64,000 nt of DNA from Opitutaceae bacterium (lineage in GTDB: Bacteria > Verrucomicrobiota > Verrucomicrobiia > Opitutales > Opitutaceae), in NCBI GenBank assembly GCA_041395105.1, contig JAWLBB010000005.1, positions 186,001-250,000 on the forward strand, read 5' to 3'. The notes below the pieces were generated by a model that saw only the letters and a list, made by a program, of their open reading frames with translations, was not told the DNA's origin and searched no databases. Below are positions 41,896 through 50,494 of the stretch, one piece after another. Within the stretch, counting starts at the first letter, position 1, and the number at the start of each line of letters is the position of its first letter. Both the position numbers and the translations under genes were made by a program.

Positions 41896-43491
41896 ATGCC
41901 CATCAAGATCGCCATGATCGGAGCCGGTTCGATCGGCTTCACCCGCCGCCTGATGCAGGATGTGCTCTGTGTTCCCGAACTGGCCGACACGGAATTTGCC
42001 TTCACCGATCTTTCGAAGGCCAATCTCGACATGGTGACCACGCTTTGCCGGCGGGACATCAAGGCGAACAGACTTCCCGCCAGAGTCACCGCCACCACCA
42101 ATCGCCGCAAGGCGCTCGAGGGTGCGGACTACGTTCTTTCCATGATCCGCCAGGGAGGCCTGGAGGCCTTCCAGACCGACATCGACATCCCGCTCAAGTA
42201 CGGGATTGATCAATGTGTCGGGGATACCATCTGCGCGGGCGGCATCATGTATGCCCAACGCGGCATCCCGGCCCTGCTGGATTTCTGCAGGGACATCCGC
42301 GAGGTGGCCAAGCCCGGCGCGCTCTTCCTGAACTACGCCAATCCGATGGCGATGAATACCTGGGCCTGCAACCAGTACGGAGGTGTTCAGACGATCGGCC
42401 TCTGTCACGGAGTGCAGGGCGCGCACTGGCAGATTACCCGCTGCATCGAGCGCTGGGCCAGGAAGAAGGGAATGCTGGCCGATGACGCCAAACTGCACCG
42501 GCGCGAGGTCGACGTCGTCGCGGCCGGCCTCAATCACCAGACCTGGTTCATCCGGGTCGAGTGGAACGGCATTGATTTCATCCCCATGCTGCTCGAGCTC
42601 TTTGAGGAACACCCGGAATACAGCGTCAATGAGAAGGTCCGCATCGACGTCCTCCGCCGTTTTGGCTACTACAGCACGGAGTCAAACGGACACCTGAGCG
42701 AATACCTGCCCTGGTACCGGAAGCGGCCGTCCGAAATCAAGAAGTGGATCTCGATGAGTTCCTGGATCAACGGGGAGACCGGCGGTTACCTGCGGGTCTG
42801 TACCGAGGGCCGCAATTGGTTTGAGACCGATTTCCCGAACTGGATCAAGCAAGAGGCCCCGAAGATCTCCGCGGAACACCGCAGTGAGGAGCACGGCAGC
42901 TATATCATCGAGGCGTTGGAAACCGGCCGGGTCTATCGCGGCCACTTCAACGTGCCCAACCGGGGCCACATTACGAACCTTCAAGACGGCTGCATCGTTG
43001 AGATTCCCGGCTATGTCGACCGCAACGGCCTCAATATGCCGGTGGTCGGGGACCTTCCGATGGCCTGCGCGGCCACCTGTTCGGTCTCAGCCCGCGTCCA
43101 GCAGATGGGTGTCGAGGCGGCCGTTCACGGCGATCTCACCCTCTTGAAGCAGGCCATGCTCCACGATCCCCTGACCGGCGCGATCTGCAATCCCGAGGAA
43201 GTCTGGCAGATGACCGATGAAATGCTGGTCGCCCAGGCGAAGTGGCTTCCTCAATACAAGACCGAGATCCCCGCGGCCCGCCGGCGTCTCAGCGAACACG
43301 TGAAGAACGGCACGCGGGTAAAGCTCAGGGAAACGTGGAAGGGTTCGGCCCGCAAACGGACCAAGACCATCGAAGAACTCTCCCGCAACGTGGCTTCCGC
43401 CCGGGCCAATGCCTCCGCTGCCGACAAGGGCAAGATGACCCTGGACGGGCGGGTGGCCCGACTGGTCAAGGAGAACGGCAGCCAGCCCTGA
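41896..43491 (+). CDS. glycoside hydrolase family 4 (alpha-galactosidase/galacturonidase-like)
   Basis: A 531-residue NAD- and metal-dependent GH4 enzyme. Rossmann 'KIAMIGAGSIGF' at residues 4-14; 'NYANPMAMNTWA' near 147-157; the metal ligand Cys170-His171 in 'IGLCHGVQGAH'; and 'AGLNHQTWF' (213-217). GH4 enzymes oxidise C3 of the sugar, eliminate the aglycone and reduce the product back. Sequence shape is of the MelA/alpha-galacturonidase branch. It is somewhat long: a charged tail of about 70 residues ('LSEHVKNGTRVKLRETWKG...') follows the catalytic domain, and this tail has been copied to 45261-45456. Start by homology. Confidence 0.9.
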   Translation: MPIKIAMIGAGSIGFTRRLMQDVLCVPELADTEFAFTDLSKANLDMVTTLCRRDIKANRLPARVTATTNRRKALEGADYVLSMIRQGGLEAFQTDIDIPLKYGIDQCVGDTICAGGIMYAQRGIPALLDFCRDIREVAKPGALFLNYANPMAMNTWACNQYGGVQTIGLCHGVQGAHWQITRCIERWARKKGMLADDAKLHRREVDVVAAGLNHQTWFIRVEWNGIDFIPMLLELFEEHPEYSVNEKVRIDVLRRFGYYSTESNGHLSEYLPWYRKRPSEIKKWISMSSWINGETGGYLRVCTEGRNWFETDFPNWIKQEAPKISAEHRSEEHGSYIIEALETGRVYRGHFNVPNRGHITNLQDGCIVEIPGYVDRNGLNMPVVGDLPMACAATCSVSARVQQMGVEAAVHGDLTLLKQAMLHDPLTGAICNPEEVWQMTDEMLVAQAKWLPQYKTEIPAARRRLSEHVKNGTRVKLRETWKGSARKRTKTIEELSRNVASARANASAADKGKMTLDGRVARLVKENGSQP

Positions 43492-43735
43492 GCATAAAGG
43501 AATCCATCCTGAATGGTTCTAGGCCGAATCCATGCAGTTGGAAGTTGAGATGGGAGTCACCTTTTGGTTGGGGTGCAGGAATTCTCATGGCAGATCGAAT
43601 TGCCCGTGCTCCGAATGGCTGGCCAGGGACGACCAGCCCTGCTTCGCCAATGGTACGGCACGGCGTCCCTGACGCGTCGCCATTGCACTCAGCCCAACGG
43701 CATCGTTCCGACTTTGCCATTCATCCCTGAATCCT

Positions 43736-45061
43736 TCAGTCAGGCGAAGGGATCCTGGTATTGATCGAATCCCGGTCGGACTTGATCTCTGTCCGTAGGT
43801 AGAGGACATAGGAGACTCGCTGCACCATGCGGAACGCCCTTGCCTGGCCATCCCGCCAACCCGGAGAGAATTTCATCGCACTCAGATCCTCCAGAACCCA
43901 GTCGGAGTAAATCCGATTGGTCGTGCCGGTCACCTCGAGATCGAGAAGTGACCCGGCCTCATCCACCCGGAAGGCGATCTCGACCGCCCCGTCGGCAAAA
44001 GCGCTTTTCATCTGAGGCGGGAAGGTATCCCTGAGTGGCCGATCCGCGATGGGAGGAATCACCTGAATCGGTCGGGGAGGGTCGATCAGGACCCCCTCAG
44101 GGCTGTCACTGAGGAATCCGAAATGCAACTCCAACGGAGTGCCCTCGGGGTAGTCCACCTGTTCTTCGGCTGAAAGCCGCCAGGATCGAACGGCCAACAG
44201 AGCCTGCAGCGCATAGGGAACCGGAACCTCATCGATGATCCGGGCCGAGGAGACGACCCCGTTCGGACCGAAGTCCGCCACCACAGAAACCTCAAGAGAT
44301 TCCGAATTCTGGCCGAAGCCCGGATACTGGGGAAGGGATCGGACCGGATCCGCCCCGAGTACCTCCCCATGGTTCCCCATCGCGGTCGGCGCGAGGTAGA
44401 GAACGAGGTGACTCTCAATCGGAACCCCATCCCTCGTCGCGGGCTTGAACCGCAGTTCGTTTCGCGCCGGTTCGAAGTAATGCCTGATCAGCCCCTTGGC
44501 CAGGTCGTCGTCTCCGAAAAAACGCTTGATCGCCCCGCTCGCGTCGATCTTGAAATCCACCCGTATCCGACCAAACACCACGTGTTCATCCTCCTCCCGT
44601 GCCGCACAGAGGGTGTTCATCCGGGTGGCCAGCTTCCGGTCGATTGTCCAGAGGGGGCGGGCGGGGATGTAGTCGCCATTTCGGCGTCGTTCCTTGTCGA
44701 TGAAGTAGTCGATGACCGTATAGCGGAAGAAACCGACGACGTTTCGCCCCCCCTCCTGCGCCGGACGGAAGGTCCAGCGGGCGACCGCATCCCGCATCGG
44801 CTCACTAAATTCCGCACTGGGGAGGTAAAAGGCACCCGACCCGATCAAACCTCCCTCACTCGAAATCATCAGGTCATAGACGACCTCCCTCTTCTCTCCC
44901 TCCTTCAGGGGATCCGCCGGATATACCGGAAGCATGAATTGCTCGATGCGCGCCGCTTCATACCCCTCGGCCTCGAAAGAGGGGTCTGCCGGCAAGGCAA
45001 AGAGGTTCCGGGCGAACAGCCCAGCCCCAAGGCCGACGGTGAGAAGAAATCGGATCTTCAT
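43736..45061 (-). CDS. exported protein with repeated TonB-C-terminal-like domains
   Basis: A 441-residue exported protein; signal 'KIRFLLTVGLGAGLFARNLFA'. It contains several copies of the energy-transducer TonB C-terminal fold: about residues 40-140 ('VVYDLMISSEGGLIGSGAF..AVARWTFRPAQEGG'), 165-245 ('IRVDFKIDASGAIKRFF...RFKPATRDGVPIES'), 250-330, and 350-425 ('AVEIAFRVDEAGSLLDLEVTGTTN..LSAMKFSPGWRDG'). No transmembrane anchor other than the signal and no proline-rich spanner is seen, so it is unlikely to be a working TonB. Role unknown; a periplasmic adaptor is conceivable. Confidence 0.75.
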   Translation of the reverse strand: MKIRFLLTVGLGAGLFARNLFALPADPSFEAEGYEAARIEQFMLPVYPADPLKEGEKREVVYDLMISSEGGLIGSGAFYLPSAEFSEPMRDAVARWTFRPAQEGGRNVVGFFRYTVIDYFIDKERRRNGDYIPARPLWTIDRKLATRMNTLCAAREEDEHVVFGRIRVDFKIDASGAIKRFFGDDDLAKGLIRHYFEPARNELRFKPATRDGVPIESHLVLYLAPTAMGNHGEVLGADPVRSLPQYPGFGQNSESLEVSVVADFGPNGVVSSARIIDEVPVPYALQALLAVRSWRLSAEEQVDYPEGTPLELHFGFLSDSPEGVLIDPPRPIQVIPPIADRPLRDTFPPQMKSAFADGAVEIAFRVDEAGSLLDLEVTGTTNRIYSDWVLEDLSAMKFSPGWRDGQARAFRMVQRVSYVLYLRTEIKSDRDSINTRIPSPD

Positions 45062-45170
45062 CGTTGGAAGCAATTTCCCGCAGAATAGGGAAGGCCCGGT
45101 CATCTGTGCGAGTCTGAGCCAAGCCCTGCGCATTGATCGGCAGAAAACGCCGATCCGTACCATCGGCGTG

Positions 45171-45456
45171 ATCTTCCAAACTTCCCTTCTTCTCTTCCTC
45201 CCGCCAGAAACCCTCCATGCATGCGATTCACCTGCACGGCCCGAAAGACCTGCGTCTCAGCGAACACGTGAAGAACGGCACGCGGGTAAAACTCAGGGAA
45301 ATGTGGAAGGGTTCGGCCCGCAAACGGACCAAGACCATCGAGGAACTCTCCCGCAACGTGGCCTCCGCCCGGGCCAATGCCTCCGCTGCCGACAAGGGCA
45401 AGATGACCCTGGACGGGCGGGTGGCCCGACTGGTCAAGGAGAACGGCAGCCAGCCC
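45171..45456 (+). repeat. composite duplication: dehydrogenase 5' end joined to GH4 3' end
   Basis: 45171-45261 copies 47915-48005 (upstream region and first 15 codons of the zinc alcohol dehydrogenase gene). 45252-45456 copies 43284-43488 (last 68 codons of the GH4 gene) with four base differences in 205. The two copies meet at GCGTCTCAGC (45252-45261), 10 bases that both parents share. Confidence 0.9.
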
Positions 45457-45483
45457 GGGAAGATGGCCCAGAGCGCAGGCTGA
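45217..45483 (+). CDS. chimeric 88-residue ORF
   Basis: An open frame made by the composite duplication. Residues 1-15 (MHAIHLHGPKDLRLS) are those of the alcohol dehydrogenase; residues 16-80 are the charged C-terminal tail of GH4 (one substitution, Thr to Met); the final eight residues are new. It keeps the dehydrogenase upstream sequence and start codon, so it could be expressed. I see no enzymatic residue in it. It could be a non-functional relic or a new small basic protein. Confidence 0.55.
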   Translation: MHAIHLHGPKDLRLSEHVKNGTRVKLREMWKGSARKRTKTIEELSRNVASARANASAADKGKMTLDGRVARLVKENGSQPGKMAQSAG

Positions 45484-45683
45484 CACCATGGCCTTGCCCT
45501 ATCGGCCTTCCTGACCGGGAGGTTGTCCCGACCGCCGCGGCCCTCCCATCGGCCCGATTACGTCCGTGGTGCCCCGAGGCCCGATCGGCAGTCGGAGACG
45601 GATTAAGACTCCGGGACGGTTCGGTTCTTCTTGACCGGGGGAAGGATGGAAGGGTTCTCTGAAGACCGAGGAGAACCGGAATC

Positions 45684-46415
45684 ATGACACAGGAACTGAA
45701 CGGGAAAGTCGCCCTCGTGACCGGCGGCGCCAAGGGTTTCGGCCGGGGCATTGCAGCGGCGCTGCGCCAGGCCGGAGCCACGGTCTTCATCACCGGCCGC
45801 GACCAAAGGGCCCTCGACGAAGCCAAGAATGCCATCGACGTGAACGCGATCCGGGCCGATGCCACTTCATCGAACGACTGGGATCGCGTGATCGAAGAGA
45901 TCCTCAACCGGGCCGGCCGGATCGATATACTGGTCAACAACGCCGGGGGCGGTATCCGAATTGTACCGACGGAGGAGCAGACGGACGCGGATATCGCCGA
46001 AGTCATCGCCCTGAACCTGAACGGCCCCATCTACGGATGCCGCAGAATCGCCCCGCTCATGCGGAAACAGAAATCGGGCACCATCATCAACATCTCCAGC
46101 AGCGCCGCTCACTATGCCTGGCCGGCTTGGGGCATCTACGGAGCCGCCAAGGCCGGCCTGAATCACTTTTCCAGGTCCCTCTACGTCGAGCTGCGCCCCC
46201 ACGGGGTCCGGGTGACCACGATCAGTCCATCCTGGGGGGCAACCGGCTTTCTGGGGGCTGCAGGAATGGATGCGATGGACCCGGACACGGTGTCCCGCAG
46301 CATCCAGCCCGCCGAGCTGGGAAAACTCGTGACCAACGTCTGCCTCCTGCCGGACCACCTCTGCATCCAGGAGACCATTCTCTGGCCCATGATCCAGGAC
46401 GTGAGTCCGATGTAG
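45684..46415 (+). CDS. SDR-family oxidoreductase
   Basis: A 243-residue classical SDR: 'LVTGGAKGFGRGIAAALRQAG', 'NNAGGG', Ser region 'NISSSAAHYAWPAWGIY', Tyr-x-x-x-Lys 'YGAAK', and 'HGVRVTTISPSWG'. The Ser-to-Tyr distance looks normal, so it should be active. Nine bp before the FAD-dependent oxidoreductase, so both are likely in one transcript with the alcohol dehydrogenase behind. Its sugar substrate is not indicated. Confidence 0.9.
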   Translation: MTQELNGKVALVTGGAKGFGRGIAAALRQAGATVFITGRDQRALDEAKNAIDVNAIRADATSSNDWDRVIEEILNRAGRIDILVNNAGGGIRIVPTEEQTDADIAEVIALNLNGPIYGCRRIAPLMRKQKSGTIINISSSAAHYAWPAWGIYGAAKAGLNHFSRSLYVELRPHGVRVTTISPSWGATGFLGAAGMDAMDPDTVSRSIQPAELGKLVTNVCLLPDHLCIQETILWPMIQDVSPM

Positions 46416-46424
46416 AGGCGCTCC

Positions 46425-47879
46425 ATGACAACAGAACGCTACGATCTCGCGGTCATCGGTGGCGGAAGCGGCGGGTTCGGCGCGGCCCTCGCCGCCGCCC
46501 GGGAGGGCTGCCGGGTCATCCTGATCGAGCGCGCTCCCACCCTTGGGGGCAATGCCGCCAGAGGGGGGGTCAACTGCTGGGAACCGGGGGCCGGCGGGAC
46601 CGGCTTTCCCTTCGAAATCTACAAGCACCTCAAGAAGATGCCCCGCTCTGTCGGCATCTATACTCATCGCCGCCACATGTCTGTTCCGGTGGCCGGTCAA
46701 CCGATCTTCCCCGGGGGTGAACAGGTCATCGACCCGGATCGACGTTATGTCGATTCCCTCCGTCGGTTTGCGGGAAAATCCGTCGAACGGGATTGGGCAT
46801 TCACTCGGGAGCATTGCCATGGCGTACCCTTCGAGCCGGCCGCCTACGAGCGCGTCATCGGGGAAATGCTCGCGGAAACCGGCCGCGTGACCACTCGCGT
46901 TGGGACGGCCTTCACGACTGTTGAAGTGAGCGGGCGGCGGATCACCTCGATCGGCCTTGATTCCGGTGAGGTGATTGAGGCGGATACCTTCATCGATGCC
47001 ACGGCCGACATCCACCTGGCCGCGATGGCCGGGTGTCAGACCCAGCTGGGCCAGGAAGCCCGGAGCGTCTACCAGGAACCGAGTGCCCCGGAGAAGCCGA
47101 CCGATCGCTTGAACGCGGTCACCCTGATCTACCGGGTCGACCCTCGCACGGACGGCCCGGGGGTGGACCCGCTGCCCGACGGTATCGCGGAAAGCTGCTG
47201 GTGGCGGAAGGAATTCCCGGTCGCCGCCTGCAATGAATACCCGGCCGGCGGGTGGAACATCAATATGCTGCCGACGATGGAGGGGCTCGAGGCGTGGCGG
47301 CTGGGGCCGGACCGGGCCCGTCTGGAATGCCGGCGCCGGGTCATCGCTCACTGGCATCATTTCCAGACGGTCTTTCCCGAATGGCGGCACTACCGCCTGA
47401 CCTGGATCGCGCCGGCCCTGGGGGTGCGCGAGACGCGGCGCTTGGTCGGACGCCATGTCCTGACCGAGCACGATCTCGACGCCACCCTGAAGAGCCAGAC
47501 CCATCCCGACCTCATCTGCATCGCCGATCATCCCAAGGATGTTCACGGCGAAGCCCGCCAGGGCATGATGAAGGAAGTCTCCTTTCCCTACGGAGTCCCT
47601 TTCCGGTGTCTCCTGCCGAAGGAATTCGACAACCTCGCGGTCGCCTGCCGGGGCGCGAGCTTCTCTTCCATCGGCGCCTCCAGCTGCCGGCTGTCCCGAA
47701 CCATGATGCAGCTCGGGCAGGCGGCCGGCACCGCCGCCGCCATCGCCCGGCGTCATCGTATTTCAATTTCAGATACACCGGTCCGGACACTGCGGGAAAC
47801 CCTGCAGGCCCGGCAGGTCCAGCTCACCTGGCCGGCGCCGGCCGGTCTGCAGGCTTATCTCGAAGCCGAGGACGCCTGA
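46425..47879 (+). CDS. FAD-dependent oxidoreductase
   Basis: A 484-residue FAD-dependent protein (FAD_oxidored group). N-terminal dinucleotide fold 'YDLAVIGGGSGGFGAALAAAREGCRVILIER', then 'TLGGNAARGGVNCWEPG', 'FIDATADIHLAAMAGC', and the signature 'APALGVRETRRLVGRHVLTEHDL', typical of this group; 'GASSCRLSRTMMQLGQAAGTAAAIA' is the C-terminal flavin contact. The function of this family in polysaccharide loci is not established; it may oxidise or reduce a sugar or act with the adjoining SDR. It is cytosolic: no signal peptide. Confidence 0.88.
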   Translation: MTTERYDLAVIGGGSGGFGAALAAAREGCRVILIERAPTLGGNAARGGVNCWEPGAGGTGFPFEIYKHLKKMPRSVGIYTHRRHMSVPVAGQPIFPGGEQVIDPDRRYVDSLRRFAGKSVERDWAFTREHCHGVPFEPAAYERVIGEMLAETGRVTTRVGTAFTTVEVSGRRITSIGLDSGEVIEADTFIDATADIHLAAMAGCQTQLGQEARSVYQEPSAPEKPTDRLNAVTLIYRVDPRTDGPGVDPLPDGIAESCWWRKEFPVAACNEYPAGGWNINMLPTMEGLEAWRLGPDRARLECRRRVIAHWHHFQTVFPEWRHYRLTWIAPALGVRETRRLVGRHVLTEHDLDATLKSQTHPDLICIADHPKDVHGEARQGMMKEVSFPYGVPFRCLLPKEFDNLAVACRGASFSSIGASSCRLSRTMMQLGQAAGTAAAIARRHRISISDTPVRTLRETLQARQVQLTWPAPAGLQAYLEAEDA

Positions 47880-47960
47880 CGGTGCCCGACGGGAAACGCA
47901 GCTCCGACCGGAGCATCTTCCAAACTTCCCTTCTGCGGCGCTTCCCTCCAGAATCCCTCC

Positions 47961-49019
47961 ATGCATGCGATTCACCTGCACGGCCCGAAAGACCTGCGTC
48001 TCAGCCAGGTTCCCGATCCCGACCACGATCCTGCCTCGGGCGAGGTCCTCATCCGGGTCGGTGCGGTCGGGATCTGTGGCTCGGACCTCCACCTCTACGA
48101 GAGCGGACAGATCGGAAATATCGGGCGCTCGGCCCCCTTCGTGCCCGGTCACGAATTCATGGGAACGATCGAGGCGATCGCCCCCGGGACCCGCGACGGG
48201 CACAATGCCCCACTCAATGTCGGCCAGCGCGTGGCGGTCGATCCGCAGGTCCCCTGCCGGCACTGCCGCTGGTGCGACGAGGGGCATCCCAACCTCTGCC
48301 CGAACCACAACTTCTTCGGCCTCCACCCGGCCGACGGTGCCCTTCGGGAGCAGATGATCGTTCCGGGCCGGAACTGCTTCCCCATCCCCGATTCGATCAG
48401 CGACGGCGGCGGGGCCGTTCTTGAGACCCTCGGGGTCGCCATCCATGCCGTCGACCTCGCTCATCCCCGGGTGGCTTGCTCGAGCGTGGTCATCGGCTGC
48501 GGACCAGTCGGACTGCTTGTCCTCCGGATGGCCAAGCTGGCCGGGCTGGAACCCCTCATCGCCATCGATCCCATCGCCAACCGCGTCGATCTGGCCCGCG
48601 CATGGGGGGCGACCCATGGAATCGTCGGGCGATCGGAAGAGGCGATTGAGGAAGTCAGGGAGATCACCGCTGGACACGGGACCGATTTCACCTTTGAAGC
48701 CGCCTGGGCGGGACCTTCAGTGGGCGCAGCCGTCACCATGGCCGCACCCGGAGGACGGGTTGTCCTCGTGGGTATCCCGCCCGATGATGCCTGCGCAATG
48801 GCCCATTCCGAAGGACGCCGCAAGGGACTCTCGGTCATCTTCTCCCGACGGATGAAGCACGTCTATCCCCGCGCCATCAAACTGGCCACCGGCCCCTCCC
48901 CTGCGGTCGCCGTCGACGAACTGATCTCACACGTCTTTCCACTGGCCGAGACCGCCAAAGCCTTCGCGCTGAATTCCGCCTACGGGGACGGGGTGATCAA
49001 GGCGATCATCCGGCCGTAG
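47961..49019 (+). CDS. zinc-dependent alcohol (polyol) dehydrogenase
   Basis: A 352-residue medium-chain zinc dehydrogenase. Catalytic zinc ligands Cys39 ('GICGSDLH') and His64-Glu65 ('PGHEFMG'); structural zinc Cys99, Cys102, Cys105, Cys113 ('CRHCRWCDEGHPNLC'); Rossmann 'IGCGPVGLLVLRMAKLAG'. Closest in look to sorbitol/threonine/galactitol dehydrogenases that use NAD(P). It probably oxidises a sugar alcohol or sugar acid made by the neighbours. The first 15 codons and the upstream 46 bases are duplicated at 45171-45261. It lies 81 bp after the FAD-dependent gene. Confidence 0.9.
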   Translation: MHAIHLHGPKDLRLSQVPDPDHDPASGEVLIRVGAVGICGSDLHLYESGQIGNIGRSAPFVPGHEFMGTIEAIAPGTRDGHNAPLNVGQRVAVDPQVPCRHCRWCDEGHPNLCPNHNFFGLHPADGALREQMIVPGRNCFPIPDSISDGGGAVLETLGVAIHAVDLAHPRVACSSVVIGCGPVGLLVLRMAKLAGLEPLIAIDPIANRVDLARAWGATHGIVGRSEEAIEEVREITAGHGTDFTFEAAWAGPSVGAAVTMAAPGGRVVLVGIPPDDACAMAHSEGRRKGLSVIFSRRMKHVYPRAIKLATGPSPAVAVDELISHVFPLAETAKAFALNSAYGDGVIKAIIRP

Positions 49020-49030
49020 AGAATTGGGGC

Positions 49031-49088
49031 GTAGGAGAGGCTTTACGCCTCGATCAACAATTCTATCGAGGCGTCAAGCCTCTCCTAC
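49031..49088. repeat. REP doublet (REPIN-like palindrome)
   Basis: GTAGGAGAGGCTTTACGCCT followed by CGAT on the left and the inverted ATCG AGGCGTCAAGCCTCTCCTAC on the right form 24-bp arms with one mismatch and a 10-base AT-rich loop. Each arm is itself a short hairpin (GAGGC, TTTA, CGCCTC) preceded by GTAGGA, which is the classical REP head. It lies 12 bp after the dehydrogenase stop, between convergent genes, and may also act as a transcription terminator or mRNA end-protector. Confidence 0.8.
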
Positions 49089-49122
49089 AGATCATCTCAC
49101 GGAAAGTTCATCCCAATCGCTC

Positions 49123-50136
49123 TCAAGGATAAATATCCTTGGGTGCGCTTTCGTAAAAGTCCCTGATCTCGCCGAAGCGCCGGTCCCTGACCTTGTGGCC
49201 CCATTCGGGTTCGGTGATGAGCGGGCGGCCGATGGCGACGAGATCAAACTGTTCATCGTTCAACAGCTTCTCGAGTGCCTTGAGACTCTCCTTCCCGTCC
49301 CCGGCAAACTCTTCGGATTTGAGCCCGATATTGCCGACAATGATGGTGGGTAGCCCGGTCAGTTTCTTCGTCCAGCCCGCCAGGGTCAACGGATCACCGT
49401 CGAAGGGAGGTTCCCAGAACCGGCGGGTGCTGGGGTGAAGCATGTCCACCCCGGCTTCGACGACTGCGCTGAGCAGCGTCTCGAGTTCGGCCGGCGAATG
49501 GAAATAGGAGGCGGTCATGTCATCCACCCGCCAGTTTGAGAAACGCAGACAGAGCGGCATGTCCGGCCCGATCTTCAACCGGGTTTCGCGGATGATCTCA
49601 GTGGCAAACCCCATGTCTCCTGCCCGCATGAAACTGTCGAGCAGGTAACCGTGCGCCCCATGAAGTTCGACTCCGTCAAAACCGCACTTCGGCGCGACCT
49701 CGGCCGCATGACTGAAAGCCTGAAGCAGATCCCGCTTGTCTTTCGCGGTGGCCAGACGAACCACTTCCTTGCCGTCGTCATCCCGGATCGAACGGCCCGC
49801 CACGCCGGGTCTCACCAGGGGACCGCAATGCCAGATCTGCGGGAAGATCCGGCTGTCTTCAGCGTGCACAGCCTCGACCACCTGGCGCCATCCTTCTACC
49901 GTGTTCGTCCGGAGAAAAGGTACATCGCCATAGGCCGCCCTGGCTTCCGGGTGATCGACCAGGACACCCTCCGAAACGATCAACCCGATGCCTCCCGCTG
50001 CCCGCTTCCGATAGTACTCGGCCATCATCGGAGTCGGATTGCCATCCACCGCCCGGCTCCGGGTCATCGGGGCCATGGCAAGGCGGTTCTTCAAGGACAA
50101 CCCTGCCACTTCAATCGAATCAAACAACGTCTTCAT
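49123..50136 (-). CDS. old-yellow-enzyme-like NADH:flavin oxidoreductase
   Basis: A 337-residue FMN-dependent OYE-family enzyme: 'LKNRLAMAPMTRSRAVDG', 'YYRKRAAGGIGLIVSEGVLVDH', 'FPQIWHCGPLVRP', catalytic His pattern in 'GVELHGAHGYLLDSFM', 'CLRFSNWR', 'GNIGL', and 'VAIGRPLITEPEW'. Members reduce activated C=C bonds or act on keto-sugar intermediates with NAD(P)H. It is convergent with the dehydrogenase group and lies on the minus strand behind the third SDR gene, with a gene remnant between. Confidence 0.88.
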   Translation of the reverse strand: MKTLFDSIEVAGLSLKNRLAMAPMTRSRAVDGNPTPMMAEYYRKRAAGGIGLIVSEGVLVDHPEARAAYGDVPFLRTNTVEGWRQVVEAVHAEDSRIFPQIWHCGPLVRPGVAGRSIRDDDGKEVVRLATAKDKRDLLQAFSHAAEVAPKCGFDGVELHGAHGYLLDSFMRAGDMGFATEIIRETRLKIGPDMPLCLRFSNWRVDDMTASYFHSPAELETLLSAVVEAGVDMLHPSTRRFWEPPFDGDPLTLAGWTKKLTGLPTIIVGNIGLKSEEFAGDGKESLKALEKLLNDEQFDLVAIGRPLITEPEWGHKVRDRRFGEIRDFYESAPKDIYP

Positions 50137-50326
50137 AAAGATGGAGAAAACGCGGCCAGGGACATTCAGGCGAGACTGAACTCCGAATCACCGGCAGTCC
50201 CCCACCTGCAGACCGCCGGCCGGTTTGTTTCTTAACGCGACAAGCCATCCGTTCAGACTCGGTTCCCTGTGGACCCTGCCCAAGCGAGCCGTCCGTCCCG
50301 GCAAACTGCAGGGGATGACAGGATGA

Positions 50327-50494
50327 TGCGCTACCCTGATCAACTTCCCGAGGAACTTTGAAGCCAACCACTGCCAGCCCGGGGACGTCGACGAGCCGAT
50401 ACGGATCATCGACGAAGGACCGTCCTGGTTCCGCGCGGTCGGCCTCAAGACCTTGGGCGGATTCGATGTGAACTGGTCCGTCAAGGACGGTTAA
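50327..50494 (+). pseudogene. orphan C-terminal fragment
   Basis: Fifty-five codons on the plus strand without a start read a protein-like C-terminus ('LINFPRNFEANHCQPGD', 'IRIIDEGPSWFRAVGLKTL', 'FDVNWSVKDG' then stop). The composition and hydrophobic pattern suggest a real protein end, but I do not recognise the family. Everything upstream is gone (a TGA closes the frame at 50324). Its stop overlaps the end of the convergent SDR gene. Confidence 0.4.

Noticed and set aside
45867..47756. A 629-codon minus-strand frame over the SDR and FAD-dependent oxidoreductase genes
   Set aside because: Low-complexity shadow translation; both plus-strand genes show full family motifs.
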